From Flavobacterium phycosphaerae (GTDB lineage Bacteria > Bacteroidota > Bacteroidia > Flavobacteriales > Flavobacteriaceae), in assembly GCF_010119235.1 (NCBI RefSeq), contig NZ_JAAATZ010000001.1:1332501-1396500 (forward strand): a stretch of DNA of 64,000 bases. The letters are read 5' to 3'. The notes under the pieces were generated by a model. That model searched no databases. It saw nothing but the letters and a program-made list of their open reading frames with translations, and was not told the origin of the DNA. Shown here in pieces: positions 53,189 through 61,300 of the stretch (position 1 is the first letter of the stretch; every line of letters starts with the position of its first letter). Made by a program: the position numbers and the translations under genes.

Positions 53189-53569
53189 ATGAACATACCA
53201 AGTAATTTAAAGTATACCAAAGATCACGAATGGGTTTCAATTGAAGGCGATATTGCCACTGTAGGGATTACTGATTTTGCCCAAAAAGAATTAGGCGATA
53301 TCGTATATGTAGAAGTAGAAACCTTAGATCAAACTTTGGATAAAGACGAAGTTTTCGGAACCGTAGAAGCCGTAAAAACAGTATCCGATTTATTCTTGCC
53401 GTTATCAGGTGAAATTATCGAATTCAACGACGATTTAGAAAGAACCCCGGAAGAGGTGAACGCTGACCCTTACGGAAAAGGGTGGATGATTAAAGTAAAA
53501 ATTGCCAACACCGCTGAGATTGACGAATTGCTTTCTAGTGATGCCTACAAACAACTTATTGGTGCTTAA
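53189..53569 (+). CDS. gcvH: Glycine cleavage system H protein
   Basis: This 126-residue protein has the lipoyl domain with [14 protein letters not shown]63 is the lipoylated lysine. The start [19 protein letters not shown] and the end [21 protein letters not shown] are typical of GcvH. It shuttles the aminomethyl group in glycine cleavage. A -7 element TACTTTTG lies at 53156-53163. The other gcv genes are not in the window. Confidence 0.97.
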   Translation: MNIPSNLKYTKDHEWVSIEGDIATVGITDFAQKELGDIVYVEVETLDQTLDKDEVFGTVEAVKTVSDLFLPLSGEIIEFNDDLERTPEEVNADPYGKGWMIKVKIANTAEIDELLSSDAYKQLIGA

Positions 53570-53584
53570 AAAACACTTTACGGT

Positions 53585-53938
53585 TTGGCTTTAGGTTGGA
53601 CTGTTTTGATTGCTGTTTTGTGTTTAATTAAGTTCGGTAAATTACCGGCCATTCCTGTTAAAGAAGCCGATAAATACGTTCATTTTACCTTTCATTTTGT
53701 TTTTACCCTGCTTTGGGGAAATTATGTTTGGCTAAAAAATAAATCAACCGAACTCAAACTTATTGTAAAAGTGTTTATCGTTTCCTTGTTATATGGAATA
53801 CTTATAGAGTTTTTACAAGAAACACTAACCACAACCCGCCATGCCGACATCTATGATGTAATGGCCAATGCAACCGGAGCAGCCACAGCAATAGGATTCT
53901 TCCTTTTGCTGAAAAAACTAAAACAATCTCCACAATAG
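53585..53938 (+). CDS. VanZ-like membrane protein, uncertain 5' end
   Basis: The protein has 117 residues if it starts at TTG 53585. It has four hydrophobic segments and the VanZ-like signature DKYVHFTFHFVFTLLWGNY followed by GILIEFLQETLTTTRHADIYDVMANATGA. Members of this family are small membrane proteins of unclear function; the namesake gives low-level teicoplanin resistance. The true start is uncertain. The codons before TTG in frame (KTLYG) run back to the gcvH stop, while GTG at 53562 in another frame would give VLKKTLYGLALGW if the six-A run at 53568-53573 had one more A. Either translation begins at TTG, or a base is missing. Confidence 0.75.
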   Translation: MALGWTVLIAVLCLIKFGKLPAIPVKEADKYVHFTFHFVFTLLWGNYVWLKNKSTELKLIVKVFIVSLLYGILIEFLQETLTTTRHADIYDVMANATGAATAIGFFLLLKKLKQSPQ

Positions 53939-53944
53939 TTACTA

Positions 53945-53978
53945 AAAAATGTCCCGATTTTAATCGGGATTTTTTTTT
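53945..53978 (+). terminator. Terminator after the VanZ-like gene
   Basis: TCCCGATT (53952-53959) and AATCGGGA (53962-53969) form a stem followed by nine T residues. It separates gcvH-vanZ from deoC. Confidence 0.88.
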
Positions 53979-53989
53979 ACTTTTATAGC

Positions 53990-54733
53990 ATGAATATAAA
54001 GCAATACCTCGACTCCACTTATCTGAAAACAGCCGAACAAAGCGGTTTGTCAGAAGCTGATAATACTTCTATTGTAAAAGGCTTTATTCAAGAAGCCATT
54101 GATGAAGGTTTTAAACTAATCATGATACGGCCCGACAAAGTAAAGTTGGCCAAAGAAATGATCACCAAAGCCAAGTCAAAAGTCCTTATAGGAACGGTTA
54201 TTTCCTTTCCAGAAGGAACCAATTCTCTTGATGAAAAACTGGACGAAGCATTTCAAGCCATTGAAGATGGAGCCGATGAATTGGATTTTGTCTGCAATTA
54301 TGAAGCTTTTAAAAAAGGCGATATTGAGTTGGTAAAACAAGAAATTTACAGCGGAACTCGCTTGGCCTTTGATAACCATAAAGTAGTCAAATGGATTATT
54401 GAAGTAGCTGCTTTGACCGATGCCCAAATCATACAGTTTTCGGCCTTGATAAAAAATGTAATCATCACCAATTTCAAAGAGGATTGTTTTCCTAATGTAT
54501 TCGTTAAATCTTCCACCGGATTTTTTAAAACCGAAAACGGATTGCCCAACGGAGCTACATTTCCATCAGTCATTATGATGCTCGAAAATGCTTCACCACT
54601 TCCGGTGAAAGCAGCCGGCGGAGTCAGAACCTATGAAGAAGCGGAGGAAATGATTCGCTTAGGGGTTAAACGAATTGGTACTTCGGCAGCCAAAACTATT
54701 GCTAACGGCGAAACCGCTACCGGCAGTTATTAA
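53990..54733 (+). CDS. deoC: Deoxyribose-phosphate aldolase
   Basis: This 247-residue TIM-barrel aldolase has the Schiff-base lysine K173 in VFVKSSTGF, the catalytic acidic region GADELDFVCN (about 94-103), and the phosphate-binding KAAGGVRTYEEA near the C-terminus. It splits 2-deoxyribose 5-phosphate into glyceraldehyde 3-phosphate and acetaldehyde in nucleoside salvage. It lies just after a terminator and 16 bp before remB. Confidence 0.95.
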   Translation: MNIKQYLDSTYLKTAEQSGLSEADNTSIVKGFIQEAIDEGFKLIMIRPDKVKLAKEMITKAKSKVLIGTVISFPEGTNSLDEKLDEAFQAIEDGADELDFVCNYEAFKKGDIELVKQEIYSGTRLAFDNHKVVKWIIEVAALTDAQIIQFSALIKNVIITNFKEDCFPNVFVKSSTGFFKTENGLPNGATFPSVIMMLENASPLPVKAAGGVRTYEEAEEMIRLGVKRIGTSAAKTIANGETATGSY

Positions 54734-54749
54734 TTTAGTCTTTCCAAAA

Positions 54750-56867
54750 ATGAAAAAAATAGTATCCTTTTTATTGCTGTTGTTTGTTGTATTTAGTTCC
54801 AAGGCGCAGGTTTTAAAAGAAATAGAAAAAGTCCCGGTATTTCCGTCTTGCGAAGGATTGCAACAACACGCACTCGAAACTTGTTTTCATAACGAGGTGC
54901 AGGATTTTGTATACAACAATTTTAAAGTGCCTGATAATTTGAAGCAAAGCAATTATAAAGGCAGCGTTATAGTGCTTTTTGAAGTAACCGATTCCGGAAA
55001 TTTTAAAGTGATTTATGTTGATGCCATTGATGAAGCTTTAGTGGCTGAAAGCAAAAGAGTGTTTGGCAAACTTCCCAAAATAAAACCGGCCACCTATAAC
55101 GGTAATGCCACGTATGCTAAGTATACCATTAAAATTGCTATTCCGTTACAAAGCGTAGCCGAGATGCAGGCCCAAAAAGAAGCAGAAGAACAAGCAGAAA
55201 AAGCATCCATGGAGTACAAACCAAATGATAAGCAACTATCAGAATTGGACAATGTACACTATAAAAAGTTCAACAATCCACAGTTGGAGAGCCATTTGAA
55301 CATTCCGTTTTCGCATAGTTATTATGCCCAATTTGATGACGAAATGAATCAACTTGGAGCTAACAATCATACTGCTTCCAAGCCTTATGCTTATGCCGAT
55401 GTTGCAAAATATTATAACCTCAAAGAAGAAAATCAAAAACTGGCCAAAAACAAACAAGGCTGGTGGGGCAGAAAACTTTGGAATGAAAATTTAGTCGAAA
55501 TTCAAGGCGACGATTATTGGTTTACACTAAATCCGATTGTTGATTTGCAATTTGGGAAAAGCGATCCCAGCGAAGCCAAATATACCTACATCAATACCCG
55601 TGGAATTCAGTTTAACGGAGGTTTAGGAAAAGAATTGAACTTCACCACAACCATTTATGAAAGTCAAGGACGTTTTGCCGATTACTTTAATCGCTATGCC
55701 GAATCTATAGCACCCGATGGAGGTAATCCGGCGATTATTCCCGGGATTGGAATTGCTAAAGATTTCAAATCAGACGCCTATGATTTTCCAATGGCTGAAG
55801 CCAATTTAGCTTATACACCAAGTAAATTCATCAATATGAATTTGGGATATGGCAAGAACTTTATTGGTGACGGTTATCGTTCTTTACTACTTGGAGATGG
55901 GGCCAGCCCGTATCCTTATTTTAAATTGAACACCACTTTTTGGAAGATAAAATACACCAATATTTATACTTGGCTTAAAGATGTTCGCCCCGATGTGACG
56001 GTGGACCGAACTTATGCTACCAAGTTTGCGGCAAGTCATTATTTGAGTTTGAATGTAACCAATCGTTGGAACTTAGGTTTCTTTGAGTCTGTGATTTGGA
56101 CCAACAAAAACAATCGTGGCTTTGACATGAGTTTTGTCAATCCCATTATTTTCTATCGTTCGGTAGAGTTTGAATCTTCGGCCCGAACCGGAAATGCTAT
56201 GTTGGGATTAACTACCAAATTCAAGTTCAGCAATCAGGTGAATTTTTACGGACAGTTCCTGCTCGATGAGTTTTCGTTAAGCGATATGAAAGCCGGTAAA
56301 AAAAGCTGGAAAAACAAATACGGCTACCAATTGGGAGTTAAATACTATAACGCTTTTCATATCAAAAATCTATTGTTACAGGCTGAATACAATCATGTAC
56401 GTCCTTATGTTTATGCACACAGCGAACCGATTACCAATTACGGACACAACAATCAAAGTTTAGGACACCAATGGGGCGGAAACTTCAAAGAATTCATTGC
56501 CATAGCCCGTTACCATCAAGGACGCTATTTTGCGGATGCCAAACTTACCATTGGCGAGCGCGGATTAGATTTTAACAATGCTACCGATACGTTTAATTAT
56601 GGTAGCGATATCTACAAAGATTATGATTTAAATCGCCCGTACGACGAAGGGGTAGCTATCGGACAAGGAAATAAAACCAAAGTATTTATTGCTGATATTC
56701 AGGCCGGTTATTTGATTAATCCGGCTACCAACATGAAATTGTTTGGTAGTTTTATTTACCGCGATTTTAATCCAACTACCGAAACGGCCACAGCTATCAA
56801 AGAAAGCACTACTTGGTTCTCTATAGGATTGCGTTGTGATATCTTTAATTGGTATTTTGATTATTAA
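54750..56867 (+). CDS. remB: Gliding motility protein RemB-like outer membrane protein
   Basis: The protein has 705 residues from ATG 54750. An in-frame ATG at 54675 lies inside deoC and is not preferred, since the 54750 start gives a clean signal peptide (KKIVSFLLLLFVVFSSKAQ). Residues 25-135 look like a TonB C-terminal-type domain (VPVFPSCEGLQQHALETC, GSVIVLFEVTDSGNFKV). The rest is a beta-rich domain like capsule assembly Wzi proteins (NLGYGKNFIGDGYRSLLLGD, RPYVYAHSEPITNYGHNNQ), ending with IGLRCDIFNWYFDY. The position after sprA-gcvH-vanZ-deoC matches remB of F. johnsoniae as I recall it; RemB contributes to gliding there. Confidence 0.8.
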   Translation: MKKIVSFLLLLFVVFSSKAQVLKEIEKVPVFPSCEGLQQHALETCFHNEVQDFVYNNFKVPDNLKQSNYKGSVIVLFEVTDSGNFKVIYVDAIDEALVAESKRVFGKLPKIKPATYNGNATYAKYTIKIAIPLQSVAEMQAQKEAEEQAEKASMEYKPNDKQLSELDNVHYKKFNNPQLESHLNIPFSHSYYAQFDDEMNQLGANNHTASKPYAYADVAKYYNLKEENQKLAKNKQGWWGRKLWNENLVEIQGDDYWFTLNPIVDLQFGKSDPSEAKYTYINTRGIQFNGGLGKELNFTTTIYESQGRFADYFNRYAESIAPDGGNPAIIPGIGIAKDFKSDAYDFPMAEANLAYTPSKFINMNLGYGKNFIGDGYRSLLLGDGASPYPYFKLNTTFWKIKYTNIYTWLKDVRPDVTVDRTYATKFAASHYLSLNVTNRWNLGFFESVIWTNKNNRGFDMSFVNPIIFYRSVEFESSARTGNAMLGLTTKFKFSNQVNFYGQFLLDEFSLSDMKAGKKSWKNKYGYQLGVKYYNAFHIKNLLLQAEYNHVRPYVYAHSEPITNYGHNNQSLGHQWGGNFKEFIAIARYHQGRYFADAKLTIGERGLDFNNATDTFNYGSDIYKDYDLNRPYDEGVAIGQGNKTKVFIADIQAGYLINPATNMKLFGSFIYRDFNPTTETATAIKESTTWFSIGLRCDIFNWYFDY

Positions 56868-56899
56868 AATTTTTTATAACCCTTCTTAATTTTTTTTAA

Positions 56900-57628
56900 A
56901 TGAAAAATTCTATTTGGCTTCTATTCCTTTGTTGTAGTGTATTTGCTTTTTCACAAGAAAAAAAGAGCGTCAAAAGTGGCTACATAACGTTTAATAGTAA
57001 CTCTATTCTGGAATTTAAAAATCTGGAAATTGCCAAAGACAGTGTGTCTTATGAAAATGATGTAACCAAATCTCAAATGAAGTTTGCCTTAGGTGGTATA
57101 AAGAAAATTGTTGACGGTAGTGGAGTAACAGTCTACGAATCGGAAAACAAAGCCGCAATCAAAAAGCTTACGGCAAAGGATGAAGAGAAAACAGTAATAC
57201 TTAATAAATCAAAAGAAGAGTTGTTAGAGTACAAGTCGGCTTCCAAAATATACAAAAATGGGCAATTACTTACCGGTGAGCAGGTAGAAGGACTGTTAAA
57301 ACCATCGCCTAACCTATATGATGATTACAAAAGAGGTAAAAGTGGAGCGTCGCTGGGGAGTATTTTAATTGGCGGCGGAATAGGACTCTTTATTGGCGGC
57401 GGCTTAAGTAATTTATCTCAAACTAACGGAGGTGGACCAGCGTTGCTTATAGTGGGGATTGTCACTAGTGTGGTGGGTATTCCTGTTAGGCTTGGTGGTG
57501 TTAAAAAAATAAAAGAAGCCGTAAAAGATTATAATAATCTGCCTAAAAAACAAGTTGCTTTTTTTGAAAAATCGGAGCTTAAAATGCTAATCAGCACTAA
57601 TGGATTAGGGTTTCAATGGCATTTTTAG
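56900..57628 (+). CDS. Exported hypothetical protein with glycine-zipper helices
   Basis: I do not recognise this 242-residue protein. It has a signal peptide (KNSIWLLFLCCSVFAFSQ, cleavage near 18), a soluble region that may be beta-rich (KSGYITFNSNSILEFKNL) and two hydrophobic helices with glycine-zipper character (LGSILIGGGIGLFIGGGL near 150-167, PALLIVGIVTSVVGIPV near 178-194). Its 3' part is short and basic. It is 32 bp downstream of remB on the same strand and may share its transcript, so an envelope role is possible. Confidence 0.72.
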   Translation: MKNSIWLLFLCCSVFAFSQEKKSVKSGYITFNSNSILEFKNLEIAKDSVSYENDVTKSQMKFALGGIKKIVDGSGVTVYESENKAAIKKLTAKDEEKTVILNKSKEELLEYKSASKIYKNGQLLTGEQVEGLLKPSPNLYDDYKRGKSGASLGSILIGGGIGLFIGGGLSNLSQTNGGGPALLIVGIVTSVVGIPVRLGGVKKIKEAVKDYNNLPKKQVAFFEKSELKMLISTNGLGFQWHF

Positions 57629-58329
57629 CCTACGCTTTTTAGTTCCGACATCGACCTACTGTACAGAAAATGGTTTCCAAGCGCATCCCATGACTTTTTA
57701 CTGATTTCTTTGCTATCACACAAATCCTCTCGTGTGGTAAATCAATACTTGTGACCATATTTACAGACGAAAATCTGTCCCAAAAAAAATCCATTTTAAA
57801 AAATTGCGCCAAAAGTTGGTTCGAAATTTTAAACAGAAAAAAAATTGCGCCAAAAGCAGAAGTTACAGGAAAGGACAAAATAGAGACTCTCATTGTTTTT
57901 TGTTGCATCCTTTTTTTGATAACTATTTTAGTAGGTAAGGCAAGTAATTTATTTTCTGTAGGAATACGATGTTTTTTAATTGATTGTTAGAAGAGAAATT
58001 CGGAAACACTAAACGCCACTATTTTTTTGCACTATCGATGTAATGCCAAAAGAATCGCCCAAATAACAGCGTTTTTTTTTAGGTCGGCATTTTTTTTGTA
58101 GTTTTTTTCGTGAATAATAAATCATTCATTATTAGTGCTTATGCTGTTCAACGGATTTTATTTGCGTCTTAACTAAAATGAAAAAAATTTTTTTTTTAAC
58201 ATATTTTTCTGTGTTTAGTTTGCCCTCTCAAAAATTTAAGACTCGTTTGATTTTTTGATTTTTGAAAATAAGTAGCCCCAAGCTGCCTTTTATTTTAATT
58301 GAAATTGTTATTTAATTTAATTAACTATT
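57629..58329. other. 700-bp AT-rich intergenic region with a short direct repeat
   Basis: No convincing gene is present. An 18-bp direct repeat, AAAAAATTGCGCCAAAAG, occurs at 57798-57815 and 57839-57856 (41-bp period). Long A and T runs are frequent from 58070 on. A 26-codon frame at 58178-58258 starts like a signal peptide (MKKIFFLTYFSVFSL) but ends quickly. The promoter of the giant gene at 58330 should lie here, but I see no exact TTTG/TANNTTTG pair. Confidence 0.5.
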
Positions 58330-61300
58330 ATGGAAAAATTTACATGCACTTTAAAACAGTTTAAGCCAAAATCGGTTTTGCTATTTTTTGTTTTTCAGCT
58401 GTTTTTATTGACAACCATGGTACAGGCGCAAACGCAGTACAATGGATGTAATCTTGGAGGAAGTTCTTCAAGTCAGACCGGTTATTATGGCGGTTTTGAA
58501 AACGGCACAGGTAATTTTGGAACCAATGCTTCAACAGATTTGGTCATTATTGCCAGTGGTAATCTAAGTTCCGGACAAGGAAAAGTCGGAACCAATGGAA
58601 ACAATGTCAGCGGAGGAGCCAGTATTGGCCCTAACTCCGGAAGTTATTTGCTACTCGCTCACCCGAAAGCAAACAACGACAGATTATGGTATAAAACAAT
58701 TTCAGTAACTCCGGGAGCTACTTATGAATTTTGTTTTTATGCTGCTAATATTAAAGCAAACCCAACAAGTTTACCATTGAACATTATAATGAACGGCGTG
58801 GTCGTAACTTCGCAAGTGATTACAACATCACAAACTAACGCAGCTTACACTCAGGTATGCGGACAATACACAGTTCCTGCCGGAGTAACGAGCATGGAAG
58901 TTGCTATTACCGATCCGAATGCCGGAAATGATGGTGCGCTTGGGAAAAGCCACTTTTTGGCTTTAGACGATTTATGTTTTAAACAGATTACGGTTTTCAC
59001 GCTTGGAAACCAAGTTTGGTTTGATTACAACAATAACGGAATCAAGGATACCAATGAGCCTGCTTTAGGTGGGGTTGTTGTAAAATTATATGATGGTGCC
59101 GGTGTTTATACAGGATCATCATTAGTGACTGATGCCAACGGATATTATTTGTTTACCAATCTTCCGGCTGGAAATTATAGTGTTGGAATTGTAATTCCTG
59201 CAGGGTATACCAATAGTTTTACCTCAGGAACAAGTATAATCACTGATAATCAAAACGATGGTACTGCGGTTAACGGAGGAGAGATAAGAACTTCGGTATT
59301 TTCATTAACAAACAGTACGGTAACCGTTGACTTTGCCTTAACCGGTTTGGGTTCAATTGGTGATTTCGTTTGGAATGATACCAATGCTAATGGTGTTCAG
59401 GACGGTGGAGAGACAGGAATCGCGGGTGTAACAGTTACACTTACAGGATCTGACAGTCTTGGTAATGCTATTACTATGACCACTACAACGAATTCAGGTG
59501 GACAATATTTATTTTCTAATTTACCACAAGGAACTTACATGGTTACTTTTGGAGCGCCAGCTTGTTATTTGAGTTCTCCTGCTTCAACTCCTATTTCTAA
59601 TGCAACCAATAGTGATGCTGTAGGTGGAGTAGTGGCTAATATTAATTTAGCCATTGGACAAAATATTAGTTATGTTGATGCTGGATATTATTTGCCTCTA
59701 AAACCAACAATTGCATGTTACCAAACGGCAACATTCAACACTAATACTTGTGCTTGGGTTATAACAGGAACACAGCCGGTGAAACCAACAACAGCATGTT
59801 ATGAGACTGCAACATTCAACACTACTTCATGTCAGTGGGATGTAACAGGAACTCAACCGGTTAAACCAACAACAGCTTGTTATGAGACAGCTACATTCAA
59901 CACTACTTCATGTCAGTGGGATGTAACAGGAACACAACCGGTTAAACCACAAACGGCTTGTTACCAAACAGCTACGTTCAACACTACTTCATGTCAGTGG
60001 GATGTAACGGGAACACAACCGGTTAAACCAACAACAGCTTGTTATGAGACAGCTACATTCAACACTACTTCATGTCAGTGGGATGTAACGGGAACACAGC
60101 CAGTGAAACCAACAACAGCTTGTTATGAGACAGCTACGTTCAACACTACTTCATGTCAGTGGGATGTAACAGGTACGCAACCGGTTAAACCAACCACAGC
60201 TTGTTATGAGACAGCTACCTTCAATACTACTTCATGTCAGTGGGATGTAACAGGTACGCAACCGGTTAAACCAACAACGGCTTGTTATGAGACAGCAACA
60301 TTCAACACTACATCATGTCAGTGGGATGTAACAGGTACACAACCGGTTAAACCAACCACAGCTTGTTATGAGACAGCTACCTTCAATACTACTTCATGTC
60401 AGTGGGATGTAACGGGAACACAACCAGTGAAACCAACAACAGCTTGTTATGAGACAGCTACGTTCAACACTACATCATGTCAGTGGGATGTAACGGGAAC
60501 ACAACCAGTGAAACCAACAACAGCTTGTTATGAGACAGCTACGTTCAACACTACTTCATGTCAGTGGGATGTAACAGGTACGCAACCGGTTAAACCAACC
60601 ACAGCTTGTTATGAGACAGCTACCTTCAATACTACTTCATGTCAGTGGGATGTAACAGGTACGCAACCGGTTAAACCAACAACGGCTTGTTATGAGACAG
60701 CAACATTCAACACTACATCATGTCAGTGGGATGTAACAGGAACACAACCAGTGAAACCAACAACAGCATGTTATGAGACAGCTACATTCAACACTACATC
60801 ATGTCAGTGGGATGTAACGGGAACACAGCCAGTTAAACCAACAACAGCATGTTATGAGACAGCTACCTTCAACACTACTTCATGTCAGTGGGATGTAACA
60901 GGAACACAGCCGGTTAAACCAACAACAGCATGTTATGAGACAGCTACATTCAACACTACTTCATGTCAGTGGGATGTAACAGGAACACAGCCGGTGAAAC
61001 CAACAACAGCATGTTATGAGACTGCAACATTCAACACTACTTCATGTCAGTGGGATGTAACAGGAACTCAACCGGTTAAACCAACAACAGCTTGTTATGA
61101 GACAGCTACATTCAACACTACTTCATGTCAGTGGGATGTAACAGGAACACAACCGGTTAAACCACAAACGGCTTGTTACCAAACAGCTACGTTCAACACT
61201 ACTTCATGTCAGTGGGATGTAACGGGAACACAACCGGTTAAACCAACAACAGCTTGTTATGAGACAGCTACATTCAACACTACTTCATGTCAGTGGGATG

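Noticed and set aside
54675..54749. Upstream in-frame ATG for remB
   Set aside because: It lies inside deoC and would bury the signal peptide; ATG 54750 gives a normal exported N-terminus.
57751..57990. 79-codon plus-strand frame and an overlapping 89-codon minus-strand frame
   Set aside because: Both cross AT-rich, repeat-containing DNA, have no recognisable features, and overlap each other.
58178..58258. 26-codon frame beginning MKKIFFLTYFSVFSL
   Set aside because: It starts in a homopolymer-rich stretch and ends quickly; it may be a chance signal-like sequence or gene remnant, not enough for a gene call.
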